Source: Oceanospirillales bacterium
GTDB taxonomy: Bacteria; Pseudomonadota; Gammaproteobacteria; Pseudomonadales; Endozoicomonadaceae
Direction: 5' to 3'
Length of the DNA: 53,968 nucleotides
Assembly: GCA_004762125.1 (NCBI GenBank)
Contig: SIHQ01000029.1
Span: 1-53,968 of the forward strand
A model generated the notes under the pieces. The model ran no database searches. It saw only the letters and a program-made list of their open reading frames with translations, and was not told where the DNA came from. Below, one piece after another: positions 7,501 to 16,117 of this stretch; position 1 is the first letter of the stretch; the number at the start of each line of letters is the position of its first letter. Position numbers and translations under genes: made by a program.

Positions 7501-10150
7501 CGGGGATGCTGCAGTTACTGCAACAGGCAACCTATCCATCAGTGATGCAGACAGCGGGCAAACACCTGTTTTTGCTGATCAGGCAAGTACTTTGGGGAGT
7601 AACAGCTATGGGTCGTTTGTACTGACTGCCGGTACATGGACGTACACCCTGAACCAGTCCGCTGTGCAATCTCTGGGTGACGGCGAGACAGTAACAGATA
7701 CGATTACCTATACAGCCTCTGACAATAACAGTCAGGTTATCACGGTGACCATCAACGGCACCAACGACAATCCTACCGTGACAGCCGCTCTGGTATCCGA
7801 TGCTAATGAAGGTGACAGCTCGTACAGCCTGGACTTGCTCGGCGGCGCGGCTGACGTAGATACCGGAGATGTTCTGAGTGTTACTGGCCTGACCTACACC
7901 GTAGGCGGTTCTGCTACCGGCAATAGTGGTGCCGACCTCCCGGCTGGTATTACATTCAGCGGCAACAGCCTCACCATAGATCCGACTCACAGCAGCTTTG
8001 AAAGTCTGGCCGTAGGGGATAGCCGAACCATCGTCGTCAGCTACACCGTTAATGACGATGACAATGGCAGTGTTGCCCAGACCGCAACAATCACTATCGA
8101 CGGAACTAACGATAATCCCACCGTGACAACGGCTCTGGCGTCCGATGCTGATGAAGGTGACAGCTCCTACAATCTGGATCTACTTGGTGGTGCGGCTGAT
8201 GTAGATACCGGCGATGTTCTGAGTGTTACTGGCTTGACCTACACCGTGGATGGTACCGCCACTGACAATAGTGGTGCCGATCTCCCGGCTGGCATTATGT
8301 TCAGTGGCAGCAGTCTCACTATTGAGCCTACTCATAGCAGCTTTGAAAGTCTGGCTGTGGGAGATAGCCGAACCATCGTCGTCAGCTACACCGTTAATGA
8401 TGATGAAAACGGCAGTGTTGCACAGACCGCAACGATCACTATCGACGGAACTAACGACAATCCCACCGTGACAGCCGCTCTGGTGTCCGGTGCTGATGAA
8501 GGTGACAGTTCCTACAACCTGAACCTGCTCGGTGGTGCGGCTGATGTCGATACCGGGGATGTTCTCAGTGTCACAAGCCTGACCTACACCGTGGATGGTT
8601 CTGCCACTGTTAACAGCGGTACTGACCTGCCGAATGGCATAGTGTTCAGCGGCAACAGCCTCACCATCGATCCCAACCACAGCAGCTTTGAAAATCTCGG
8701 GGTGGGAGATAGCAGAACCATCGTCGTCAGCTACACCGTTAATGACGATGAAGGCGGTAGTGTTGCCCAGACCACAACAATCACTATCGACGGAACTAAC
8801 GATGTTCCGGCGATTCAGGTGGTGGATGTAACGGGGGCGATCACGGAAGGCACCACCCTGAATGACAGTGGCTCAATCACCTTTACCGATCTTGATCTGA
8901 CTGATCGGCCAACAGCAACCGAAGCCACAAGCAGTGTGACTTCGCCAGATATTACGTTGACCACTGCTCAACGAACTGCCATTGAAAATGCATTTACTAT
9001 CACTAATGTGGCTATGAACACCAACGATGGTACCGTGAACTGGGATTACACCATTGCAGACAGTGATCTGGACTTTTTGGGTGAAGGTGAAACCGTGAAA
9101 GCCGTTTATACCATCACGGTCACCGACGATGAAAATGCCATAACTACTCAGGATGTTACCATTACGATCACGGGCGCTAACGATGAAGCGGTCGTTGATG
9201 GAGTCCATACCGGCACTGTAAAAGAAGGCGATGCGGGTGACCCAGCAGAAATAGCGACAGGCACTTTGAGTATTTCGGATATTGATCAGGATGATAGTCC
9301 GGTGTTTCTGTCGTCAGAGAGTACGGCAGGGGAGAATGGCTATGGTCACTTCAGTTTGGCGGACGAAGCCTGGAGCTATGTTCTGAATCAGGACAGTGTT
9401 CAGCACCTGGAAGAAGGTGAACAAGTCACTGACCATATTACCTATACAGCCTCAGACGGCACCAGCAAAACCATAACCGTCAACATTCTCGGAACCAGTG
9501 AAGCACCTGCAGTGATTCCTGAACCCGATAAAACGGTCAATCGTGTAGTCTTAGATATTGCACGACCCGAGCCCGGCATTCCTGACCCGTTGAATAACAG
9601 CACAGACCTTTTCTCTTTTGGCTCCGATGGCATGGCGGCTGAATCACCGAGTGCTCAATCATCCGCTGGTGTGGGTGACCCGTCCGGCCGCTTGGTTCAT
9701 GAGACTGACCTGATCACTCACACCAAACTCAGAACCGATACTTACTCTGTTCAAACCCTGTTTTCCCATCAGGAAGCCCTGAACAGTCGATATGGCAGCC
9801 ACCTGACTACAAAGACCAGCAGCAGTGGCGTTTATATAGACAGCCAGCAGCATGACTATTCAGCTGAAATCAATAACATCGATTTTATTAATCCATCTGA
9901 TGATTCGTCGGAGGGTGAAGGTGTTGATAAAAAACGTGTTGATGAAAAACGCTTTGATGAGAGCAACAGTACGATTGAGTCGAATGATGTCACGGACGGC
10001 AGTGATACTCTGAAGTCGGAAAAATCTGATTCGAAAAGCGCCGGTGAATTCAATCAGTTAAGCGGTTTTAACGAGCAGTTAGTCAGTGCGAGAGAGCGAC
10101 CGATGTCCGATTTGATGGCCCTGGAAGTGGCCTTGAAGAATTCGCAGTAA
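4598..10150 (+). CDS. giant surface/secreted protein: DUF4347 plus VCBS/cadherin-like repeats
   Basis: The protein has 1850 residues. It has no classical signal peptide; instead the N-terminus carries LEPRIMLDAA (35-43), typical of large type I-secreted adhesins. Residues about 95-245 are a DUF4347 domain. Residues about 430-1660 are repeated Ig-like VCBS/cadherin domains ending in TITIDGTNDNP-type linkers, three of them nearly identical. The last 190 residues are a charged, low-complexity tail. No glycine-rich RTX nonapeptides were found. In the DUF4347 domain H149-G150 (ISHG) and C192 (LLYGCNVG) are spaced like the His-Gly/Cys dyad of caspase-clan (CD) peptidases. That suggests a self-processing or protease module, but this is inference. 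The gene heads a same-strand cluster with a TolC-like protein and three adaptor-type proteins that probably export or process it. Confidence 0.88.
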   Translation: MDAKRINRLFSLLFPRTEPAREKPPADTLPGYALEPRIMLDAAMASTGEEVLSEPENQQGSDQHSDNSTSSNQSDVTKLAEALEAASQHQHTITEVVLIDPSVPDYQTLMAGISGQAQVHILSSSASLAEIAEVLSGYQNLDAVHIISHGSTGLLALSGETVDADTLASQQETLAAIGQSLNQEGDILLYGCNVGSDREGQAFIEQLAELTGADIAASDDITGAGGDWILEANSNSIETQIYGESTYQYSLNINGTTVQIGRGDPAEYRQSSIVHGGVDDTVEDHISAPGHSVVEFNINSVDYSSGAIITNSRLHQHDFQVDPNNPNQATLTITYSAPTTLFVFNNALNFQFSGGDFGSIESFTADANNSITSNATEITTSNTSTAITIIMPRDDIGTTRYVAGPNDITEGYYVQSLKFHITSTSNSAPVNTAPTISGQPSDVTVTEDTASNLDLSTTTFVDNDAGDTLTVTLAASAGTMTAASSADVTIGGPGSGSLTLSGTAANINSYLDNVSNIQYTGAQNVNGDNAATLTISASDGDASLISNPTVNIDITAVNDAPVVDTGGYETDFVAGSSTGVLVVDSTFSITDIDDANMESAVITLSGNGDGASETLSIDGTPATGITVTYTSNTRIDLSGSATKAHYENLIKQIKYNNSVAAASATAGDRTITITANDGEGDSSAEASTVAVVIAPLVDTGPGTTYVENDGNTPVRVVGASATITDSDSTHLNGMVINITNDATGDRISLAARSNSDSVNGITITYNNDNQITLSGNAIKANYLTLLKELQFENNSQNPDTTTRNISIATTDSDGHTGTVSTTVTVQGVNDAPVAVNDTGSVNEDQTLTVNQADGVLGDDTDVDNSSLTVTAIRTGSESGSGSAGTVTTALIGTYGTLTINANGSYTYIADQDAANALPAGQTATDTFTYTVSDGSDSDTGELVITVNGQNDASVISGDIAGSVIEGNDGDAAVTATGNLSISDADSGQTPVFADQASTLGSNSYGSFVLTAGTWTYTLNQSAVQSLGDGETVTDTITYTASDNNSQVITVTINGTNDNPTVTAALVSDANEGDSSYSLDLLGGAADVDTGDVLSVTGLTYTVGGSATGNSGADLPAGITFSGNSLTIDPTHSSFESLAVGDSRTIVVSYTVNDDDNGSVAQTATITIDGTNDNPTVTTALASDADEGDSSYNLDLLGGAADVDTGDVLSVTGLTYTVDGTATDNSGADLPAGIMFSGSSLTIEPTHSSFESLAVGDSRTIVVSYTVNDDENGSVAQTATITIDGTNDNPTVTAALVSGADEGDSSYNLNLLGGAADVDTGDVLSVTSLTYTVDGSATVNSGTDLPNGIVFSGNSLTIDPNHSSFENLGVGDSRTIVVSYTVNDDEGGSVAQTTTITIDGTNDVPAIQVVDVTGAITEGTTLNDSGSITFTDLDLTDRPTATEATSSVTSPDITLTTAQRTAIENAFTITNVAMNTNDGTVNWDYTIADSDLDFLGEGETVKAVYTITVTDDENAITTQDVTITITGANDEAVVDGVHTGTVKEGDAGDPAEIATGTLSISDIDQDDSPVFLSSESTAGENGYGHFSLADEAWSYVLNQDSVQHLEEGEQVTDHITYTASDGTSKTITVNILGTSEAPAVIPEPDKTVNRVVLDIARPEPGIPDPLNNSTDLFSFGSDGMAAESPSAQSSAGVGDPSGRLVHETDLITHTKLRTDTYSVQTLFSHQEALNSRYGSHLTTKTSSSGVYIDSQQHDYSAEINNIDFINPSDDSSEGEGVDKKRVDEKRFDESNSTIESNDVTDGSDTLKSEKSDSKSAGEFNQLSGFNEQLVSARERPMSDLMALEVALKNSQ
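7769..8803 (+). repeat. three tandem 345-bp repeats inside the giant adhesin gene
   Basis: Units 7769-8113, 8114-8458 and 8459-8803 each encode 115 residues. Each starts NPTVTxAL or equivalent and ends TITIDGTND. They are very similar at DNA level, including silent positions, which indicates recent duplication or gene conversion. Neighbouring domains are much more diverged. Copy number may vary between strains. Confidence 0.9.
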
Positions 10151-10197
10151 AAACAGAAACACCTTCTTTTTACTTTTGTTCAGGGAGCGAACAAAAT

Positions 10198-11688
10198 ATG
10201 CACAGCCGATTCCGCCTATCAACCCTGGCCGTATCCGTTGTTTTTCTTACTGCCTGCTCGGTCAAGCCACTGGTTATTTCTGAAACTGCGCATCAGGAAC
10301 TGGTGGCTAACGACAAAGCTCAGCTTTATGCTGAACAGGAACCCTTAAAAGGTGAGTTGACACTCCACCAGGCGATGGCCAGAGCCATCAAGTATAACTT
10401 TGATAACCGTCTTAAGATGATGGAAGAAGCTCTGGCTCATGACATGGCGGATATCAGCCGTCTGGATATGCTGCCAAGGCTCACCATGAATGCGGGTTAT
10501 CGCGGGAGAAATAACGATTCCGGTGCCAGTTCCCGTTCCCTGATTACAGGCCAGGAGAGTCTTCAGGTATCCACTTCTCAGGAACGTGAAAGGATGGTGG
10601 CCGACCTGGGTATTTCATGGAGCGTTCTGGATTTTGGTTTGTCCTACTACCGGGCCAAACAGCAGGCCGATCGTATGGTGATCGTCCATGAACGACACCG
10701 TAAGGTTATACAGAACATTACTCAGGATGTTCGCAGTACCTACTTCAGGGCCCTCACCGCCCAGAAAGTACTGGCGGGTATCAGTCCTCTGATTAAAAAG
10801 GTAGAAGCCGCTCTGACGTCCTCCCGCAGTATCGAGCAACAGGGATTGGATAAACCGGTGAATGCGCTGCGGTATCAGCACCGCTTATTAACCAGCCTCA
10901 GAAAACTTCAGATCGTTCGCAAGAAACTGGTGACAGCCAAGGCAGAGCTGGCGGCTCTGATGAGCTTACCCATGAGCGCACAATTGCAATTAGCCAACGA
11001 ACCACTGTCTGAAATGAAGATCAGTCAGTCCGTTCAAGAGCTTGAGCAGCAGGCTCTGATGCAGAGACCGGAATTAAGGGAAGAGCGCTACCACGATCGT
11101 ATTTCTGCGACAGAAATCAAGCGAACTATGGCCAGTCTGATGCCTGCCTTAACGCTGAATACGACCTATAACTACGACAGCAACGCCTATAACGAAAACA
11201 GCAACTGGCTGGATTTCAGCGCCATGATATCCGGCAACCTTATGGACCTGGTGACGTATAAGCAGCGTATGCATTTGGCTGAAGATCAAGCGAAGGTGGT
11301 GGACACCCGTCGACTGGCCTTGAATATTGCCGTGATCAGCCAGGTGCATATTGCCATGCAGGACTTTGTTGGCACTCAAAATACGTTCAACACCGATCGT
11401 TCCCTGAGTGATATAGAGCAACGGTTGTTAAAGCAATATCAGGCCAGCAGCAAGAGTCAGTCAGGCAATGACATGGAGCTGATTGAACAGGAAGTTAATA
11501 CGCTGGTTGGGCGGCTGCATGAAGGGCAGAGTTACGCTGATTTGCAAACCGCCTATGGCCGTGTTTATCTGTCGATAGGGGCCGATTCTCTTCCTGAACA
11601 TTATGACGGTATTGATGTAGACGCTCTTGCTAAAGAGTTGGCCAGGGGAGAGTTGGGTTGGCAGGCCATGAAACAGGATCAGCATTGA
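10198..11688 (+). CDS. TolC-like outer-membrane efflux lipoprotein
   Basis: This 496-residue outer-membrane-factor protein has long helical segments typical of TolC/OEP proteins. It begins with a signal peptide and lipobox (VVFLTACS), so it is probably lipid-anchored. TolC-type trimers form the outer-membrane channel of type I secretion and efflux systems. It follows the adhesin gene by 47 bases, with GGGAGCG before the ATG, and its stop overlaps the next start (TGATG). The context suggests a dedicated exit channel for the adhesin. Confidence 0.85.
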   Translation: MHSRFRLSTLAVSVVFLTACSVKPLVISETAHQELVANDKAQLYAEQEPLKGELTLHQAMARAIKYNFDNRLKMMEEALAHDMADISRLDMLPRLTMNAGYRGRNNDSGASSRSLITGQESLQVSTSQERERMVADLGISWSVLDFGLSYYRAKQQADRMVIVHERHRKVIQNITQDVRSTYFRALTAQKVLAGISPLIKKVEAALTSSRSIEQQGLDKPVNALRYQHRLLTSLRKLQIVRKKLVTAKAELAALMSLPMSAQLQLANEPLSEMKISQSVQELEQQALMQRPELREERYHDRISATEIKRTMASLMPALTLNTTYNYDSNAYNENSNWLDFSAMISGNLMDLVTYKQRMHLAEDQAKVVDTRRLALNIAVISQVHIAMQDFVGTQNTFNTDRSLSDIEQRLLKQYQASSKSQSGNDMELIEQEVNTLVGRLHEGQSYADLQTAYGRVYLSIGADSLPEHYDGIDVDALAKELARGELGWQAMKQDQH

Positions 11689-12458
11689 TGATCATGCGTC
11701 GCCTATGGCAGACCGTTCTGATGGGTTTGTTGCTGAGTCCAGCGGTCTACGGTGCCGATCAGTCATTGAGCACCCGTGCGATGCTGGAGCCGTTGAGACA
11801 GGCCAAAATCAGCAGTGAGCTGGCGGGTAGAATCAATGCCATTAATGTCAGAAACGGCGATGGTTTTCGAAAAGGCGACGTACTGATTCAATACGATTGC
11901 GCCTTGTATCAGGCCGACCTTGATGCGGCCAAAGCCGAGCTGGCGTCTGCTTCAGCACAACTGGCCAACAACCGGCAGTTACTGACCATGAAGTCGGTCA
12001 GCAAACTGGATGTAGAGTTGGCGCGTTTTGAAAAAGAACGTCAGGCCGCCAGAGTCAAATCATCCTCCTATAAAGTGAGTCGTTGCAGCATCAAGGCTCC
12101 GTTTAATGGTCGTGTTGTTGAGTTGGCGGTAAACGCTCACGAAAGCGTTGAGAATGGCAAGGAACTGGTCTGGCTACTGGACGACACCGAACTGGAAGTG
12201 AATCTGGTGATTCCATCCAGCTGGTTAAGCTGGTTGCAGCCTGGTCGGACCTTTGATTTCCTGGTCGATGAAACCGGTGAACGGTTTATCGGAGAAGTGA
12301 TTCGTATTGGTTCGCTGGTCGATGCGGTCAGTCAATCGATTCATATTACCGGTAAGCTTGAATCGCCATCAAACAATTTAGTAGCCGGTATGAGTGGTCT
12401 GGCTCAATTTGATCAACAAAGACCCCTCCACGATGCAGACCCTGAATCCGGTAACTAG
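11688..12458 (+). CDS. HlyD/RND-type periplasmic adaptor
   Basis: This 256-residue adaptor has a signal peptide (MIMRRLWQTVLMGLLLSPAVYGA), a split lipoyl-like domain (ISSELAGRINAINVRNGDGFRKGDVLI and CSIKAPFNGRVVELAV), a short coiled-coil hairpin between them, and a beta-barrel C-terminus. The start at 11688 overlaps the preceding stop and has AGGA upstream; an earlier in-frame ATG at 11658 lacks this and lengthens the signal region. It overlaps the next gene by about 26 bases. It most likely bridges an inner-membrane component to the TolC-like channel. Confidence 0.82.
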   Translation: MIMRRLWQTVLMGLLLSPAVYGADQSLSTRAMLEPLRQAKISSELAGRINAINVRNGDGFRKGDVLIQYDCALYQADLDAAKAELASASAQLANNRQLLTMKSVSKLDVELARFEKERQAARVKSSSYKVSRCSIKAPFNGRVVELAVNAHESVENGKELVWLLDDTELEVNLVIPSSWLSWLQPGRTFDFLVDETGERFIGEVIRIGSLVDAVSQSIHITGKLESPSNNLVAGMSGLAQFDQQRPLHDADPESGN

Positions 12459-13803
12459 ACAACAATCGACAAAAAATCTCGGTGAATCGCCCTGGTTGCG
12501 CCTTATTGAGGTTGAAAACAGCCTTCGGCAAGCATCGGATGAAGCCGCATTTTCTCTAACACTGGTGAATGGTTCAGGAAAGCTGATTTCCAGTGACAGG
12601 GCGGTTCTGTTCACACTGTCTGGTGCTCATTCATTGAGTGTTACAGCCGTCAGCGGTGTGTCTGACATTGAGCGTAATGCTCCGTATATTCAGAACCTGC
12701 AACGCTTGGCTTCAAGGGTGCAGAAAGAAAACAGCCCCCAAACGCCGGAAATTCTGACCGGGCATAGCTTCTTTGATTCTTTCGAAAAAGGTTCAGGTAC
12801 TGCACAGGCCGACTACTTGCTCTGGATTCCCCTTATTCATCCCAATGGTCAGCAGGCCGGTGTTCTGTTGTTGGAAAAAACGGTCAGGTTCAGTAATCAT
12901 GAAGTGGTTCTGGCGAAACAATTGGCTGGGACTGCCGCCCACTGTTGGCAGGCTTGCAATAGAAATCGATCTGGTTTTCGGGAGAAACTGTTTCAGAGGC
13001 CGGTGTTATGGTCAGTGGGACTACTCCTGTTTGCTGTTTTGTGGTTACCCGTCAGGCTAACAGTATTGGCGCCAGCGGAAGTAGTGGCTGCGCAACCACG
13101 AGTGTATACCGCACCATTGTCTGGTGTTATTCAGGAGATACTGGTTGAGCCTAATGCTCAGGTTGAAGAAGGTCAGCCACTGATTCGATTTGAAGATACT
13201 GAATTAAGGAACCGAGTAAATCTGGCAGGAGAAGAACTGGCCGTAGCAACCGCTGAACTGCGTAAATCACAGCAAGGGGCTTTTCTTGATAACCGTTCGG
13301 CAGCGCAGTTGGCCGAATTAAAGGCCAGAGTCGACCTGAAATCTGCTGAGTATCGTTATTCAAAAGAATTGCTGGCTCGTACTTTACTGGTGGCAAAAGC
13401 TCCGGGCATCGCTGTCTTTCGGGATAAGGACGACTGGTCGGGAAAACCGGTTAAAACCGGCGAACACATTCTGTATCTGGCCAGTCCGGAGCGCGTAAAG
13501 CTCACCATAGAATTACCCGTGAGAGATGCGATTTCTTTGGATCAGGGTACCGAAATCAGCTTTTTTCTCGACTCTCAACCTTTGTCGCCTGTTCAGGCAG
13601 TGCTGAGCCAAAGCTCTTATGAGGCGGATGTTACGCCCGATGGTATTCTGGCTTACACCTTAAAAGCCAAGCTGGATTCGGGACAGTCAATCCCTAGAAT
13701 CGGTATGCGAGGCGTCGCCAAACTGTATGGGGATGAAACCAGCTTATTCATGTATTTGTTCCGTCGTCCCCTCACGTTTGCCCGTCAATGGCTGGGTGTT
13801 TGA
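12433..13803 (+). CDS. GAF-like domain fused to a membrane-anchored HlyD adaptor
   Basis: The protein has about 456 residues. The first 190 look like a cytoplasmic GAF-type sensor domain. One membrane helix follows (VLWSVGLLLFAVLWLPVRL), then a periplasmic HlyD-type lipoyl/coiled-coil/barrel region (APLSGVIQEILVEPNAQVEEGQPLIRF). A GAF domain on an adaptor protein is uncommon and could sense a ligand or partner. The start is uncertain: ATG 12433 is chosen, while ATG 12394 is also in frame and lies deeper inside the upstream gene. Neither has a strong ribosome site, so translational coupling is likely. Its stop overlaps the following ATG (TGATG). Confidence 0.72.
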   Translation: MQTLNPVTRQQSTKNLGESPWLRLIEVENSLRQASDEAAFSLTLVNGSGKLISSDRAVLFTLSGAHSLSVTAVSGVSDIERNAPYIQNLQRLASRVQKENSPQTPEILTGHSFFDSFEKGSGTAQADYLLWIPLIHPNGQQAGVLLLEKTVRFSNHEVVLAKQLAGTAAHCWQACNRNRSGFREKLFQRPVLWSVGLLLFAVLWLPVRLTVLAPAEVVAAQPRVYTAPLSGVIQEILVEPNAQVEEGQPLIRFEDTELRNRVNLAGEELAVATAELRKSQQGAFLDNRSAAQLAELKARVDLKSAEYRYSKELLARTLLVAKAPGIAVFRDKDDWSGKPVKTGEHILYLASPERVKLTIELPVRDAISLDQGTEISFFLDSQPLSPVQAVLSQSSYEADVTPDGILAYTLKAKLDSGQSIPRIGMRGVAKLYGDETSLFMYLFRRPLTFARQWLGV

Positions 13804-15911
13804 TGGCATCTCTGCCTCCCCTGAGAACTGATCTGGAACTGATACCGGCTGAAAACCCGGAAGGTGAGCGGAAGTCTGAAGGCTGGCTGATTTATGATGG
13901 GGTACGGAACCGCTACTTTAGAATCAGTCGACCCACCTTTCTTGCTTTGAGCTTCTGGGAAGAGTGCGACGAGTCGAGCATTGCTGAAAGAGTGAGCGGC
14001 TTGATGGGCACTTCGCTGAGTGAAGGCTGGCTGGACGATATGATTCGTTTTCTTCAAGTAAACCAGCTACTGAAGACAGAAACAGCAGAAAGCATTGGCT
14101 TCTTAAAACAGAGTAAGAGCGCAGGTCGAAAAAGTGCCGGACATAAACTGATACACGGTTATTTGTTTTTTAAAATCCCCTTGGTCAGACCGGATCATTT
14201 TCTGACGTGGCTGCTGAATGTTCTGAAACCATTACTCACTAAACGAACTTTTTTTCTGTTTGCCTTGATGGGGGTTACAGGTCTTTTATTCAGTTCCCGA
14301 CAATGGGATCAGTTTCTGGTCACGGCTGATTATCTGATGACGCCCTCCGGTGTTGCTGTCTTTATGGTGGCATTGATCATGACCAAGATTATTCATGAGC
14401 TGGGTCATGGTCTGGCTGCAAAAAAGTATGGTTGTCGTGTGCCTACCATGGGTGTCGCTTTTCTGGTGATGTTTCCGGTGCTCTATACCGATACAACAGA
14501 CGCCTGGAGGTTGCCTTCACGGCAACAACGTTTAGTGATCGGTGCTGCCGGTATGATGGCCGAGTTAACGGTGGCTTGTGTTGCCACCTTTCTGTGGATT
14601 TTCATACCGGAAGGAACCGTCAGAAGCGCCGTATTTATGTTGGCTACGGTGACCTGGATTACCAGCCTGGCAGTCAACCTGAATCCGTTTATGCGCTTTG
14701 ATGGTTACTATTTGTTATCTGACTACTGGCACGTTGAGAATTTGCAAGGCCGTGCATTTGCATTGGCTCGATGGCAGTTAAGAGAGTGGTTGTTTAAATG
14801 GCAACAACCGATGCCTGAAGCATGGTCATCAGCAAAGCGTCGTCAGCTGATATTTTACGCTTATGGCACCTGGATTTACCGGTTCTTTCTTTTTATGGGC
14901 ATTGCCTTGCTGGTGTACCACTTTTTCTTCAAGGTGCTGGGTATCGTCCTGTTTCTTGTGGAAATTCTCTGGTTTATCCTGCTGCCGATATACCGGGAAC
15001 TGTCTTGTTGGTGGACACACCGGAAGGATATAAAAATGAAAGGAACAAGCCTTCGCTTTCTGGTTTTTTGTGGTGTTTTGGCTGGCATTCTGTTTTATCC
15101 GCTGGACGCTCGAATTGAAGCTCCGGCAGAAGTTACGGCCAGTGATCTTTCTGTGGTTTATGCTCCTTCAGCAGGGCTTATTCGGAACGTGTCTGTCAAT
15201 ACAGGTGACCAGGTGCAACAAGGTGATCCTCTGATTGAACTGACCAGCCCTGACCTTGAGCATGAGCTTGCACAGACCGGCCTGAGAATCGATCTGCTTA
15301 ATAACCTGTTGAAACGGACTGTTGCCGATACCGATTATTCCCAGTCTGAACCGCTGCTGAGAAAGCAATTGGCGGCACTCGGGCAAAAAAAGGAAGGGCT
15401 GTTGAGTCAACAACAGAGACTGGTGATACGGGCTCCAGTCTCCGGGCGAGTGACGTTTAAAAATGAATTTCTTCGACAAGGTCGCTGGCTTAATCCGGAC
15501 TGGCCTTTGCTCAGGGTCGTCAAACCCAACAGTTACCAGCTCCAGGCTTACATAGACGCAACAGAGTTAAACCGGCTTGCAAAGCACGCCGAGGCGGTGT
15601 TCTATCCCGATGATATGACCCGTGACACTTCGGAATGGATGTTTTCACGAATAGAAGCAGGTAATAATCACATTCTGGAAACGCACTATCTGAATTCAGA
15701 ATTTGGTGGCCCTTTGCTGACCAGTAAAAACAGTCAGGGGCAGGCTGTGCTGTCTATGGGGTATTACAAGGCGGGCTTTGTACCGGTTGACTCTATGGAG
15801 GGTCTCCCGGTTATGACAGGTCAGTTGCACATTTCCGCAGGCAGCAAAAGTATTGCTTCATCGGTTTGGAGCAGTGTTTCAAGTGTACTGGTTCGGGAGA
15901 GCGGGTTTTAG
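13803..15911 (+). CDS. PqqD-like / M50 (site-2-protease-like) / HlyD fusion membrane protein
   Basis: The protein has about 702 residues. The N-terminal ~95 resemble a PqqD-like peptide-binding domain. A polytopic membrane region contains HELGH (198-202) and NLNPFMRFDGYY with D300, the two zinc-site motifs of M50/site-2-protease metallopeptidases. After further membrane helices the C-terminal ~270 residues form a HlyD-type adaptor (APSAGLIRNVSVNTGDQVQQGDPLI, APVSGRVTF). Such fusions are seen in databases but the function is not well established. It could replace an ABC transporter as the inner-membrane engine, or mature the substrate. ATG 13803 is used because it overlaps the previous stop; ATG 13788 is an in-frame alternative. 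Confidence 0.8.
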   Translation: MASLPPLRTDLELIPAENPEGERKSEGWLIYDGVRNRYFRISRPTFLALSFWEECDESSIAERVSGLMGTSLSEGWLDDMIRFLQVNQLLKTETAESIGFLKQSKSAGRKSAGHKLIHGYLFFKIPLVRPDHFLTWLLNVLKPLLTKRTFFLFALMGVTGLLFSSRQWDQFLVTADYLMTPSGVAVFMVALIMTKIIHELGHGLAAKKYGCRVPTMGVAFLVMFPVLYTDTTDAWRLPSRQQRLVIGAAGMMAELTVACVATFLWIFIPEGTVRSAVFMLATVTWITSLAVNLNPFMRFDGYYLLSDYWHVENLQGRAFALARWQLREWLFKWQQPMPEAWSSAKRRQLIFYAYGTWIYRFFLFMGIALLVYHFFFKVLGIVLFLVEILWFILLPIYRELSCWWTHRKDIKMKGTSLRFLVFCGVLAGILFYPLDARIEAPAEVTASDLSVVYAPSAGLIRNVSVNTGDQVQQGDPLIELTSPDLEHELAQTGLRIDLLNNLLKRTVADTDYSQSEPLLRKQLAALGQKKEGLLSQQQRLVIRAPVSGRVTFKNEFLRQGRWLNPDWPLLRVVKPNSYQLQAYIDATELNRLAKHAEAVFYPDDMTRDTSEWMFSRIEAGNNHILETHYLNSEFGGPLLTSKNSQGQAVLSMGYYKAGFVPVDSMEGLPVMTGQLHISAGSKSIASSVWSSVSSVLVRESGF

Positions 15912-16018
15912 AGCTGATTCAGTTCGTATAATAGCGTGTGTTTGGACTGGGAAAATAGGAGCCAGAATACCGGTCGCATTATGAATTCATATAAAGCAGG
16001 CAAAAGAAAAGTTTGATA

Positions 16019-16067
16019 TTTTGCCGAGCTGATGTTTTGCCGAACCTACAGCTCGGCAAAACATCAG
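16019..16067. terminator. overlapping alternative hairpins between convergent genes
   Basis: Two perfect hairpins share one 3' arm. One pairs 16019-16030 with 16050-16061 (12 bp, 19-nt loop). The other pairs 16029-16043 with 16053-16067 (15 bp, 9-nt loop). They compete because TTTTGCCGA occurs twice on the left. The site lies between the five-gene locus (plus) and the DUF6172 gene (minus), which suits a bidirectional terminator. Confidence 0.6.
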
Positions 16068-16117
16068 AAAGCAGTAAAAATTACATTAAAAATGAGTAAT
16101 CTCTACTGCACAACCGA

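Noticed and set aside
7532-8680. Long minus-strand open frames (152 and 166 codons) opposite the adhesin repeats
   Set aside because: They mirror the repeat DNA, have repetitive valine/glycine-rich translations with no family resemblance and no ribosome site; they are shadows of the coding strand.
4598-10150. RTX toxin assignment for the giant protein
   Set aside because: No GGxGxDxxx nonapeptide repeats were found; the repeats are VCBS/cadherin-like.
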